From assembly GCA_947683425.1 (NCBI GenBank), contig CANTUQ010000037.1:6712501-6776500 (forward strand): a stretch of DNA of 64,000 nt, written 5' to 3'. The position numbers and the translations under genes were made by a program. The notes under the pieces were generated by a model. The model was not told the origin of the DNA and ran no database searches. It worked only from the letters and a program-made list of their open reading frames with translations. Shown here one piece after another: positions 12,104 through 23,527 of the stretch. Every line of letters starts with the position of its first letter. Within the stretch, counting starts at the first letter, position 1. This stretch comes from Excoecaria cochinchinensis (lineage: Eukaryota; Streptophyta; Magnoliopsida; Malpighiales; Euphorbiaceae).

Positions 12104-13188
12104 AAAGCTATGATAGCGTTTTCGTAATTATATGATTACAAATTTAATTACAATTAAAGTTACATTTAGAAATTAATTTAAAACATATCCCGTGACTTTA
12201 AGATCAAGGACTGTAATTTTTCTTTTTCTTTTTTGTCATTTTGACACTTAATGAATTGTGTGTTGTTATTATTTTTTAATGTCAAAATTGTCTAATAATA
12301 ACAAATTTGATGATATAGCTTATTTTATTTTGAGAAGAAGCTTATTTTAATATTTATTAAACATATAATTCTTAATCATATATATGTTGTAGAATTTGTG
12401 TGCGTTTAAAAAGTTAACTTGATAATTGTGATTCTTATTGTATCAAGATAATGAAATTTTCTATTGCCCTTTCCAAACAAATTTATATTTTTTAAGTAAT
12501 TATTTATTAGGAAAATAACATATCTTTATCATTAAAAGATAGTAGTTTAGAGCTTACTATAGTATGTGTAGCTTAGCATAGACCTGAAAATGGTATACGA
12601 GCCTATTTTATTATTTTAAAGGCATTTTTAAATAATAAAAAAAAAAGAAAAAGAAAAGCCAAATGTGATCTATTTTTGAATAGTATAAAGAGTATATTTA
12701 TAAGGATATCATAGAGATGACACGATCAAAGGTCCAAAACAAAAGCAAATTATTTAGTAATAATAATATTTCATGAAAGATATAGTGTCAATTCGATGCG
12801 CGTCGATATGCAGTATATAACACACCGTCTGATTAGATAATTAAAATAAATAATATGTATTGATCATTCAATCAGATAAAAAATAGCATGAGTCGCATTA
12901 ATAAATTAGATACCGAATCATCTTTATGTAAAACAATGGAAAAAAAATAAATAATAAGTGCTTCACTTGATTTTTCATGTCCACCGAACTAGCTAGCACT
13001 TATGATTTGCCTTTCCTTCAAAGCTACGCTCAAAAAAGGAAAAGACTAATGGAATGAATGCTCCTTATGAAAATGATAGCATACCCATCAAAATATTCTT
13101 CATTTACCTAACACATAAATCTTAACAAAAACCTTCTCTTCTCTCTTTGAGCCTCTTATTCTCTTCTCTTCTCCTCTCCACCACCACT
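11615..13188. other. Intergenic and promoter region upstream of CYB561/DOMON gene
   Basis: AT-rich DNA with an (AT)n microsatellite at about 12051-12101. No coding region is recognisable. The last 60 bp before the ATG at 13189 (13128-13188) are strongly pyrimidine-rich (CTTCTCTTCTCTCTTTG and CTCTTCTCTTCTCCTCTCC), as in many plant 5' leaders. I see no unambiguous TATA box. Confidence 0.5.
12051..12101. repeat. (AT)n microsatellite
   Basis: About 25 uninterrupted AT units. Confidence 0.95.
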
Positions 13189-14391
13189 ATGCATTTCCTA
13201 TTTTTGTTCTCTATTTTCTTCACTACCCATTTTCACCATGTAAATTCTGCCCATTGCAACACACTCACATCCTCAAAATCCTTTGAAAAATGTATGCAAC
13301 TCCCAACTCAACAAGCCTCAATGGCATGGACATTTCACACCCATAATTCAACACTAGACCTTTGTTTCTTTGGCACTTTTATTTCCCCTTCAGGTTGGGT
13401 AGGCTTTGGCATTAATCCCACATCGGCCGAAATGACAGGCACAAGAGCCTTAATAGCCTTCCCTGATCCAAATTCAGGCCAGTTACTACTGTCCCCTTAT
13501 GTTTTAGACCCGACCGTAAAGCTACAAAAATCTCCACTCCTTTCTAGACCTTTAGACATCAACCTTCTCTCCTCCTCCGCGGCCCTCTACGGCGGCAAAA
13601 TGGCCACCATACACAACGGAGCAGCCGTCCAAATATATGCAACACTAAAACTATCACCGAACAGAACCAAACTCCACTTTGTGTGGAACCGTGGATTGTA
13701 TGTACAAGGTTATTCTCCAACCATCCATCCAACAACCTCAAATGACTTGTCTTCAATCTCCACCATTGATGTCAAGTCTGGCTACACTAATACCCACAAA
13801 GATGACACAAAAACACTAAAGATAATACATGGGGTAATAAATGCAATTTGCTGGGGAGTTTTGCTGCCAACGGGGGCAGTGACTGCTAGGTACTTGAGGC
13901 ATGTGCAAGCTCTTGGGCCTGCTTGGTTCTATGCTCATGCGGCTATACAACTTTGTGGGGTTTTTGTAGGAACAATTGGGTTTGGTATTGGGATTAAATT
14001 AGGGCAAGACTCAAGCGGTGTAGTTTATGGGCTTCATAGGAAACTTGGGTTCGCTATTTTATGCTTAGGTGGATTGCAAACTCTAGCTTTGTTTTTTAGG
14101 CCCAAAACTACTAATAAGTATAGAAAATATTGGAAATCATACCACCATTTTGTAGGGTATGGGTGTGTGGTTTTAGGAGTTGTGAATGTATTTCAAGGAT
14201 TTGAAGTGATGGGTGAGGGAAGGTCTTATTCTAAGTTGGGGTATTGTTTGTGCCTTTCTACTTTGATCGGTGCTTGTATAGCTTTGGAAGTCAACTCTTG
14301 GGTTATTTTCTGTAGAAAATCTAAGGAGGATAAGCTAAGAAGAGAAGGCTTAATTAGTATTTCCACTGATAAAGGAAGTGGGATTCACTAA
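13189..14391 (+). CDS. Cytochrome b561 and DOMON domain-containing protein
   Basis: A single open frame of 400 aa with no visible intron. I chose the ATG at 13189 (MHFLFLFSIF) because it places a hydrophobic signal peptide (about residues 1-21) at the N-terminus; the upstream in-frame TTG at 13147 lies in the CT-rich leader. A DOMON domain follows (about 45-170) with the hallmark GWVGFGINP (69-77) and Met-containing motifs used for heme b binding. The cytochrome b561 core (about 208-375) has five to six membrane helices and four candidate heme histidines: H214 (IIHG), H250 (YAHAA), H283 (GLHRKLG) and H319/H320 (YHHFVGY). Family members are membrane redox proteins, mostly of the plasma membrane, thought to pass electrons from cytosolic ascorbate to the apoplast. 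Length and order match the plant family. The exact physiological substrate is not visible. Confidence 0.95.
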   Translation: MHFLFLFSIFFTTHFHHVNSAHCNTLTSSKSFEKCMQLPTQQASMAWTFHTHNSTLDLCFFGTFISPSGWVGFGINPTSAEMTGTRALIAFPDPNSGQLLLSPYVLDPTVKLQKSPLLSRPLDINLLSSSAALYGGKMATIHNGAAVQIYATLKLSPNRTKLHFVWNRGLYVQGYSPTIHPTTSNDLSSISTIDVKSGYTNTHKDDTKTLKIIHGVINAICWGVLLPTGAVTARYLRHVQALGPAWFYAHAAIQLCGVFVGTIGFGIGIKLGQDSSGVVYGLHRKLGFAILCLGGLQTLALFFRPKTTNKYRKYWKSYHHFVGYGCVVLGVVNVFQGFEVMGEGRSYSKLGYCLCLSTLIGACIALEVNSWVIFCRKSKEDKLRREGLISISTDKGSGIH

Positions 14392-15278
14392 TTTGTTGCT
14401 TTGTAATTTGTAATTTGTAATTTTTCTCTTTTTTTAGGCCAAATTTGTCTACTTTATTGATTGATTTTTCAATATCAATTAAGATTTCATGGGTCGGCAT
14501 TTTGGGTCTAGGTAATTTTTGTTTCTTTCTCTTCTTTTTATTTGTTATCAGATTAAATTTTCATTAATAATATAAAAAGTACATTAATAAAATATAAATA
14601 AAATTAAAAAAATTTAAAATACATAAAATATACTGTCTAAAAAATATATTTTTAAATTTTTTCAACAAAAACAGTGAATAATGATATAAAAAAAATATTA
14701 AATCATCTGCGGGCATATTTTTTTCAACAAAGACAATAATTTACATTGGGGAAAACAATAGAAATTATATTTTATTTGTCATTGTTATAGTTATAATTTA
14801 TTTGGAAAACATCTCCCTTGGCATCAGTTATTATAGTTGGATTGTTTACCCACCGCCAACCAAGTTTTACAAATTTAAATGTTAGGATGGTTACTTGAAA
14901 CTTTATAAAGTATATATTATGTGGTAATGGAGGACTTATTTTATTAAATTTTGTTTTCTTCTTACATATTTTTTCACAAGATTACAATAATATTATAATA
15001 TATTATATATTACATGGAATATTATACTATATATTACATATAATATATTATATTTAAAATAGTTTTAAAAAAATATATTCTTGTTTAAAAAGGCCATTTT
15101 TTCTTCTAAGAATGAACACTGTTTTCTTTTTTTTTTTAAAAATAAAAAGGGATTAGTTATGTTAGATATTTATATGAAGTCGTCACTTTTATTTTTGTAA
15201 GAATTAAAAGATTCTAACCTATTTTATTTTTTAAAAATAGGATAAAAAAGCTAGTGTGCAAATGGAAAAGAGATAAAT
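14392..15278. other. AT-rich intergenic region
   Basis: Contains the 3' untranslated region of the CYB561 gene (a TTTGTAATTTGTAATTTGTAA stretch just after the stop) and then low-complexity AT-rich DNA. I see no gene or clear mobile element. Confidence 0.5.
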
Positions 15279-15358
15279 GTCAAGAATGGGATTCGAACCC
15301 ATGCCCTTTCGGACCAGTACCTGAAACTGGCGCCTTAGACCAACTCGGCCATCTTGAC
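15279..15358 (-). tRNA. tRNA-Leu (anticodon CAG)
   Basis: On the minus strand the 80-nt unit starts GTCAAGATGGCCGAGTTGG and ends CCCATTCTTGAC. The acceptor stem pairs GTCAAGA with TTCTTGAC. The D-arm has GGCCGAGTTGGTCTAAGGC. The anticodon stem-loop is CCAGT-TTCAGGT-ACTGG, which places CAG in the anticodon. There is a long variable arm (CCGAAAGGG), as expected for a class II leucine tRNA, and a T-arm with GGTTCGAATCC. No intron is present. A short T-run (CTCTTTTCC) just downstream could terminate RNA polymerase III. Confidence 0.95.
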
Positions 15359-16084
15359 CTTCTGTACAGACTCGTAACTCCTACTATTTTTCATGCAAAG
15401 ATAAATATCAAGAAACATTTACCCTATAAGTATAAAGTAAATGATATTAATATTATAAATATATTCTCGCTGTTAAGAATGTTCTACAAATTCCTTAAAA
15501 TTAAAGAAAAATGGTGATGATTCTTCGCAAGGAAAAGGCACACAAAAAAAAAGCAGATTTTTTAGGATATTAAAATGTCACGATTAGAGAAAAAAATATT
15601 TTTGAAATAATAAAAATTGGTATAAAAATATCCTATAAGTCATTTTTGGCAACTTAAAATTATCAATATCAATAGTGACATGGCGCTGATATAGCGCGGA
15701 TACATAGCAAATATGCACTTCTTACTTCTAAAATACTTTTTTTAGTTCTACTTATTAAAAATTTATTTATTAATTTGATAAAATTTGATACTGACGTGTC
15801 ATATTTTTATATATATTTATGTTATTTGAGTCTCATATCAACACCATCTCAATGCTATTAATTCAAAGTTGATAAAATTTACTTATAAGAGTATTTTTAT
15901 ATCAATTTCCGTTACTTTAATATATTTTTGTTTCAAAATAAACAATAAAAATATTTTAATCTTTTAAAATATGATAGAGTATTCACCCCCTTTGTTACAA
16001 TTGTTCACAAGAAAAGGTGATTATCTGATTTATTTTTTTATATATATAAATACAGATTTAGGTATAGAGAGTGAAACTCTAACT
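15359..16084. other. AT-rich intergenic region
   Basis: Nothing recognisable as a gene. It ends at the Copia insertion site. Confidence 0.5.
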
Positions 16085-16089
16085 CTAAT
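16085..16089. repeat. Target site duplication CTAAT (left) of Copia element
   Basis: CTAAT at 16085-16089 recurs at 23952-23956, directly outside the two LTRs. Confidence 0.95.
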
Positions 16090-16513
16090 TGATAGAGTTG
16101 GGATACGCCCATGACTTTATAAAAGATTGAGTTCCTATCTAGATTAAATTAAGTTATTTAATCTAAATTAAATTACCAAATATTATCTCAGAAAGAATCT
16201 GAGTTAAACTAGAGTTAGGTTTTTAGCCATTAGGACCTCTATAAATAGAGGTGAGGTCCTCATAATTTGGTAACGAGAAAACGTACATGCCGCAAGGCTG
16301 CTCGTTCCCACTCACAGTTTTCTGTCTTATTTTCAGGGACATTTAGATTGTGATCTAGCTGCTCTTACCCCGAGTGGGTAAAAGCCAGACCAGTGACCAA
16401 AAACAAACGAGATCTTGGTAGACGCTTCCGCAACTAGTTTCTGCGCTACAAGAGATAGGTACATTTATTTAATGTTACCTCCGTTAAATTATATGTGTTA
16501 TAATTTCCCGTCA
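16090..16513 (+). repeat. 5' LTR of Copia element
   Basis: 424 bp, TG...CA, matched by 23528-23951. Contains the TATA box at about 16240-16247. Confidence 0.97.
16232..16260 (+). promoter_or_regulatory. LTR TATA box inside a short hairpin
   Basis: TATAAATA (16240-16247) is enclosed by the inverted repeat AGGACCTC / GAGGTCCT, with an inner CTCTAT / ATAGAG pairing. The same arrangement is kept in the 3' LTR at 23670-23698. It is the likely core promoter; transcription would start about 25-30 bp downstream. Confidence 0.8.
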
Positions 16514-16514
16514 T

Positions 16515-16526
16515 TGGTATCAGAGC
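16515..16526 (+). promoter_or_regulatory. Primer binding site for tRNA-iMet
   Basis: TGGTATCAGAGC, complementary to the 3' end of initiator methionine tRNA, lies one base after the 5' LTR. This is the usual Copia primer site. Confidence 0.97.
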
Positions 16527-16892
16527 CGTTGTTTTTGCGTCCCGGCATGTGGCTAAACAGATCTAAAATTTTATGTGTAAAATTATTAGATTTGGGATGC
16601 ATATAACACAACAAAAATTTATTTTTTGTGTGAAAAATATATATGCGTGTATATTTCGGCTCGATTTTGTGTATGTGTACACCAAAACCCGAGGGGACGA
16701 ACATGAGTGTTCTAAACGGCTATCTAGAAGTCGGGATTTTTTATTTTTGACCTCACCATTAGATTCACAGACACTGAAAACCCCCCACCGGCCGGAACCG
16801 GAGAGTCAGAATCGGTCGGCAAGGCGGCGCATGGATCACACGCGCTCCAACTCGTTCGGCGCGTGCGTGTGGGCGGTGGCCCACATGCGCGT

Positions 16893-17341
16893 GCCACGTG
16901 TCAGCAGTATTGCGTCACTGCTGACACGTGGCCCAATGGCCGAGTGCCACGTGGATGGCAGAGGCCATACCACGTGGCACAACGTGGGGCGGACACGTGG
17001 GCAAATTAGAGGACGACACGTAGCTGATCGAGGTCGTGCCACGTGTCATGATGACGTGTCATACAGCTGACACGTGGCCCAACCAAGGAGAGACACGTGG
17101 ACCAATGAGGCGGTGCCACGTGTCATACCGTGTGTTATTGATGACGTGGCATCAATTACACGTGGCCCAATCAGGGGCCGCCACGTGTCAGACCGAGGTC
17201 TGCCACGTGGTAATGCTGACGTGTCATGCATGACACGTGGACAAATGAGACACCGCCACGTGGCACCAGCTGGACCAATAGCTTGCAGACACGTAGCATG
17301 ACTGGATGAAGACACGTGGCACGCTGTGGTTGTGACACGTG
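16893..17341 (+). promoter_or_regulatory. Array of 16 G-boxes (CACGTG) in the untranslated leader
   Basis: Perfect CACGTG starts at 16895, 16925, 16948, 16971, 16994, 17040, 17071, 17094, 17117, 17159, 17182, 17204, 17234, 17257, 17313 and 17336. Many sit in GCCACGTGTCA or its reverse complement TGACACGTGGC, in alternating orientation. Often CCAAT or CAAAT follows, which marks a decayed tandem repeat. The first pair forms a perfect 16-bp inverted repeat with an 8-nt loop (16893-16932). CACGTG is the classical target of plant bZIP (ABRE/G-box) and bHLH factors. The block is GC-rich and flanked by GCGCGTG repeats on both sides. It lies between primer site and gag. Confidence 0.9.
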
Positions 17342-18539
17342 TCTGGTCGAGTGGGAGGCCGCGCGTGGGGCGCGTGAAGGCGCGTCAATCTCCCTCTGGT
17401 CGGCGCGTGTTGGCGCGTGCGGTGTCTTCCGGCCACTATTTCAGCTCAGTTTTTTGTCAAATAATTTTTGTAAATTATTTATGATTTTTTTGTCATGTTT
17501 TTAAAATTTTTTAATGACCAGAAAATATATTTTGTAATTTTTGAAATTTAAATGTGTTTAATTTCAAAATAAAATATTAAAAATTGTAGAAAATGTGTTT
17601 TCTGCCTTCGAAAATTTCTTAAAAATATTTTGAAAATTTTTTTGAGGTTCTGTCCTTATTTATTGATTGAAATGCGTTTCAATCATTTGTATTTATACAT
17701 GAGTGTATAATTTTTTCCTGTAATATGTTACAGAAATGTTAAATAAGGGCACCAGTTCTTTCTTTAGAAACGCATAAGTTACTTTGAGAATTGAAAGAGT
17801 GCAATCAATAAGCAACATGATAATGCAAAGGAAGATTTGAGCTGATAACATTGATGCAATAGTGCATTATAAGGTAAATATGTGAGAACAAATGCAAGAG
17901 TGCACTTGAATAAGTGGTCTGAGTTTTGGTTAGAGTTACCAAAAGAAAAGTGTTGAGAAGTAACACTAAAAATTCTGTGATGGTGTTGAGAAATGGACGG
18001 AATGTGCATTGTTTATGGTTTCATCAATGGACTTATGAGTCGCTTGATGAAGTATAAAATTGGTCAGAGAAATAATCCTAATAACTAAAAGATTTAATGA
18101 AATCTAGACTTCAATAATAGTTGACATAAGTGTCAATTTGAGTTGGCATTTGTTATTATTAAAATAGGATTTATGTTTCCTATTAATATTTGACATGAGT
18201 GTCTTATTTTGGAATTATTGGATTTTAATTATTGGTTAAATAAATGTGTTTATTTACTTATTATGATGGCATTTAACTTTATAATAAATGAGTTTATTTT
18301 AATTGTTAATTGCCTTGCGATATTTTATGAGTAAAATTATTGCATGCTTATTAAGTAAAGACTTAATAAAGATCCCCTCATAAGTTTGAGAACTTGAAAA
18401 TCCAATAATTCAGATTTATTATGCATGAAATTTTAACCTATAAGGTTGGAAATTAGGACTTAGAGGGTAATTGGATACTATAAGTAGCCTTTTCGAATTT
18501 GAGCCTAATAGAAAATTTTACTAGGTTATTATTTCAGGT

Positions 18540-21500
18540 GTATAGTAAATTGCATGTATTGCTTTATCTCTTTTATATGTGCAACATTGTTCCATTTGAG
18601 ATCAGAGGATTTTAATGGATGCTGCTTCCAAGTTATAATTATGAAATCTGGAATACAAAGATCCAGTATGTGCTTGAAGAGCAAGAGGCTCTTAAATCTT
18701 CAAGTTCGGTTATGGCTGAACTTGAGGATGACACTATAACGTAGCATAAGCAGGACCGGGATGCCTATGTTGCATCACTAAGCAATTTCGCAAGTATCAA
18801 AATGCAATAGATCTGTGGATTGGTTTGCAGGAGAAATTCAGAGATGTGACTCTAAATAAACTCCGATCATTGATGATCAAATTTGATACATATCAGAAAT
18901 GTCTGATTATTCGATGCGAAAACATCTAAGAGAGATGGAAAGGAAAAGTGAGCTTAGTGAACTTAGTCATAAGTGACTGATGAGCAGTAGGTCCAAACTG
19001 TTGTCCGTTCTTTACCCAAGAGTTGGTAGCATGTGAGGATGCACCTAACTCGCATAGATAAGCAAAAGACATTTGAGGATGTCACTTGTTATTTGAAGCT
19101 GCAAAGAGGCCGTCTGACAGTGATTAAGGTCAATGTCATATGGCATTGTCCTATTCTAATAGAATGAGTTCTCATTAGAATAAGATAATAAGCTTCATCA
19201 ATAGGGTAAAGAAAAAGGCTTGAGAGCCTGAAAAGTAAAAGGAATAGAATCACGTAAGGTCCAAAGGCAAAAATGAGATAAAACTTTTCAAGAGTGAAAT
19301 GTTTCGATTGCCTATAGAAATGACACTATGCAAGAGATGCATTGTGCCTAAAAAGATACACTATTCTGACTCAAGAGTGAGTGGAATTTATGTATCTAGT
19401 TCTAAATTTCATCCTTTGTGGGTGATAGATTTAGAACCAATGGACTATATAACAAGGAATCGAGATACCTTTGTTATGAAATTTAGGTTCTGTTCTTGAT
19501 TTATTGAAATTTGTTTTCAATTTATTTTTGAAGATAACAGTGTACGCTTATGCTTGAATGATTTCTATTATGGTTCTGGTTATGGATGTGGACCATACCT
19601 ATTTTCCTTTAATTTATTATTTTTCACATTGTTATGAGAATAATGTAGAATTATGGCATGCTATAATAAAACCATATTGGATAAAACCGAATGAGTCGGT
19701 TAGTCAAAGAAGGTTTAGTAGGCGATTTAAATAAGGTTGAATTACCTACATGTAAGCATTGCCTAAAAGGAAAAACTAGTTAGAAAATCATTCGAACAAG
19801 GAACTAAAGCGAATTTCCGTTGCAGTTAGTCCATTCTGACGAATGTGGTCAAATGAATGTGAGGGTAAGGCATGGGGCATACTATTTCATCACATTAATA
19901 TATGACTATACTAGGTATGGTCATGTCTATTTGAATTCTCACAAGTCAGAAGCATTGAGTTGCTTCACGACTTATATGAGTATAGCTGAGAATCAATTAG
20001 ATAAAAAGATCAAAACTTTAAGAACTGACAGAGGTCAGTAATATCTTACAGATAAACTTAAAGTTTCATGTGATGAAAAAGGATTGAATATCAGTTGTTC
20101 ATTCCTTTTATTCCACAACAAAACGGTGTTGAGGAAAGGAGAAATAAGACTCTCCTATATATATATGGTTAGATCTATGATGGCAGAGGCAAATTTGCCT
20201 ATCTTCTATTGGGAAGATGCTTTGTTGACTGCCACATATGTTTTGAACTGTATGCCCTCCAAATCTGTCATTACCACAACTTATGAGTTGTGAAATGGTC
20301 GACAAGTTGACCTAAGCCATTTATAACTTTTGGGTTATAATGCTTACGTCCATGATACCTCAATTTGGTAAATTTGAGACCAAGAGGCAGAAGAGTATCT
20401 ATGTGAGATATTCTGAAGTATCAAAATGATACATTTTCATGGGTGAGTAAGAAAATGGCACAGTGACGGAATTTGAATCACTAGACGTCACATTCTTAAG
20501 AGAATGAATTTTTCTAAGTGGGGCGAAGTGAATTGAGATTTCACTTTCTATTAATTTCAGGTAGAGGAACGATCAGGATCACTCCATCCGAGTGGGAGGG
20601 AGTTAGAGGAAGAAGGTTAAGACCTTCACCCTTCAAACGATTCGGATGTTCGAGACCTGATTCGAATGGGAGCATTATTGACTCCAGTGGGAGGAAAGAA
20701 TATAGTATTCCTAACTCCAGTGGGAGTATGGAACATGATCCCAGTGGGAGCATTGTGAATCACGATAAATATATGAGACATGTTTATCAAGATTCAGAAC
20801 TGCAAAAAATCTAAAAGGATAAGTGTTTCATGCCGACAATTTAAAATTGAAGGCCTGAACGAAGCCCTTTTGGTTATCCCAACAAGACTAGAAAGAGCAT
20901 AAAACCTATTCAAAAAGCTCTTTCATGCCCATTTAAGAGAAAAATGGACTAAAGCAATGGAAAAGGAAATTGGCATCCATGAGATCAAACCATGTTTGAG
21001 AACTAGTTGATCTACTGGAAGGACACAAATTGAGAATAAATGTATTCTCAAAATAAAGCGAAAGGCTGAAAGAAGTATCGAAAGATATAAGGCTCGGCTG
21101 GTCGGTAAGGGGTTCATACAATAGAAAGAGATTGACTATGAGTAGATTTTCTCATCTGTTGTAAAATTTACGTACATAAGGTTCATTCTAGCCACAGTGG
21201 CGAGTTTGAACGTAGAGCTTCATCAAAAGGATGAAAAGACTACTTTTCTCAATGGAGAAATTGATGAAACAATCTACACGTTTCATCGAAAAAGGCAGCA
21301 AACATAAGGTTTGCTGATTGATGTGTTCAATCTATTGCCTTAAACAGTCTTCAACACAATAGTGCTTGAGACTTCATCATATAATCATGCCGAATGTGTT
21401 CAACATGATTGATGAAGATCATTGTGTTTATAGTAAAAACTCTGAAAATGAATTCATCATTTTGGCATTGTATGTAGACGACATACTTAAAGCTAAAAAT

Positions 21501-22395
21501 GATAAATGGTACGTAAATAAAATCAAAGATTGGTTATCGTCCAACTTTGAGACTAATAATATGAGTTGTGCATATTACATTCTTGAAGTTAAGATTTCAA
21601 GAGATCATTTAAGAAGATTGTTGTCTATTTCTTGAGAGAAATATATCAAAAAAAAAAAAAAACCTTGAGCGATTTAATATGCAAAACTGCAAACTCATAG
21701 ATTACCCCATTGCCAAGAATCAGTTTCTTAGCAAAGATGTGTGTCCTATGAGGTCAGGAAAATTGAACGTATGAGGAGCGTTCAATATATATGACAGTGC
21801 CATGGGTAGTGTTATGTATGCAGTGTTGTATACAAGACATGATATATGTTATGCAGTGGGCATGGTAAATAGATATCAATCTAACCCAGGCAAAGCACAT
21901 TGGAAGCAATTGAATGGATACTTATATACCTTAGAGGTACTGAAGTCTATTCTCTCTATTATTAAGAAAATGATCTGCATTGAGAGAATACAGAGACGTT
22001 GATTGGGCAGGAGATGTGGATGAGAAGGCATCCACCTCAGGTTTAAATTCTTGTTTGGCAAGAGTGCCATCTCGAGGAGTAACAAGAATTAAACCCGTGT
22101 AGCCCTATCAATAGTGGAAGTTGAATTTGTCACTTCCTCAATTGCAGTACAAGAGATAGTTTGGCTGAAATGGTTTGTGAGCCATTTAAGAGTAACTGTC
22201 TTAGAGGTATTAATGACAGTCTTTAGTGACAGTCAGTCATTGATAGCTTATAGTGGAGCTAAGCGTATCGGCATTAAGTATTAATACATGAGAAATATTG
22301 TTGCACGAGGAGAAGTGAACTTACAGTACGTTTCTACACACGCAGATCCGTTGAGTAAACCTATGATGAGAGATGTGTTTTGAGAGACACATTAG
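18540..22395 (+). pseudogene. Copia gag-pol remnants (gag, integrase, reverse transcriptase, RNase H)
   Basis: Fragments in changing frames follow the Copia order. Gag-like text lies at about 18560-19150. Integrase pieces lie at about 19740-20300 (LVHSDECGQMNVRVRHG, TLRTDRGQ). A Ser/Gly-rich spacer follows at about 20570-20760. Reverse transcriptase lies at about 20930-21640, where the catalytic LYVDDIL motif is still readable. An RNase H segment runs from about 21790 to 22390, ending in ADPLSKPMMRDVF. Stop codons and frameshifts occur throughout, and a poly-A run at about 21649-21662 interrupts the end of the RT region. No domain is intact. Confidence 0.88.
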
Positions 22396-23517
22396 ATCTC
22401 GAGGTTTGTGTAGAATTTAATTGGTACTGTTATACTTTATATAATCCCTTAACGTTATTATTTGCGAATAATAACTAAAGTTCATTGTTGGCAATACATG
22501 AGTGTGAATGTTTATGTGTAAATATTTACTGTTATTGATATGAGATTGAGCATGTCGGACAGAGAAGTAGCCCACTCACAAGGGTGTTTACCTTAGTTTT
22601 ATCAATGAGTTGGCAAAGACTAAGATGAGGCGATTTTTGAACATATGAGAAAGCTCGAGAGCCTGTTCAAAATAAAAGTGCCGTCTTGCAGAAATTACAA
22701 AATGAGTCTTGTTAAGGTGCGAGATAAAGACATACATAAAATTGTATGCTTTGGATTGAGATCCAAAATAAGGATTGTATGAAATCCGATGGTCAGTTAT
22801 ATGTAACTACCATGTTATGTCTGAAAAGCCAGAAGTAGTCCTTAAGTAAGCGGACTAAAGTTGGGTGCTTCGGTGCATCGCAACCTTACGCTTCTGTATG
22901 GTGTTTTAATATACACATTATAGAAATGTGAGACATGCGCTCCTTTAAGGGAAGGAAAGAACACCATAACACATGTTTTATACCGTGTGTGCTTATGTGA
23001 CCACAGGGATGGGAATTTAATAATATAATTGATCTCAACTTTCCCTATTGTGAGACCCTATTTATATTTCGACCCTTAGAACCCTTAACTTATCCCTGAA
23101 GTATGGTTCAATGTGGCTAGCTTAGTTAGTTTCAAAGAGGTCCGGGAAAAATTTAGGCCTGGCGGATCTAACTAGAAAAGCGAATTGAATCATGATGGAT
23201 GGCATACAGTAAGAGGGGAAGATAGCCTTCTGATCACTTTCATAAGGTTTCGTGGTTCACTGACTGGTCTATTATAGTTTCTATGAGTAGAAATATAATA
23301 GTGAACACGAAAATTGTTTTATGAGATCATGAGTTAAAACAGTGAATGTGAGAAGGCAATCTAGGGTTAGGCATACGTGAAGAAGAGGATCTTGTTTTCC
23401 GAGACGCTATATATCCCTAACAGGTGTATAGCACTAGTGCTCTCGAGATATGCTGGTCACACAATCTATTTGCCAGTATAACTGAAGATTAAGACTGGAA
23501 TACGTTCCGTCATGTGC

Positions 23518-23527
23518 GAGTGGGAGA
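23518..23527 (+). promoter_or_regulatory. Polypurine tract of Copia element
   Basis: GAGTGGGAGA lies directly before the 3' LTR, where plus-strand synthesis is primed. Confidence 0.85.

Noticed and set aside
13147..13188. Extension of the CYB561/DOMON protein to a TTG at 13147
   Set aside because: TTG is not a usual plant start. The ATG at 13189 gives a proper signal peptide and the upstream part is a CT-rich leader.
16836..17315. ORFs across the G-box block (+ and -)
   Set aside because: Caused by the GC-rich repeat. The peptides on the two strands mirror the repeated CACGTG hexamer and no gag motif is present.
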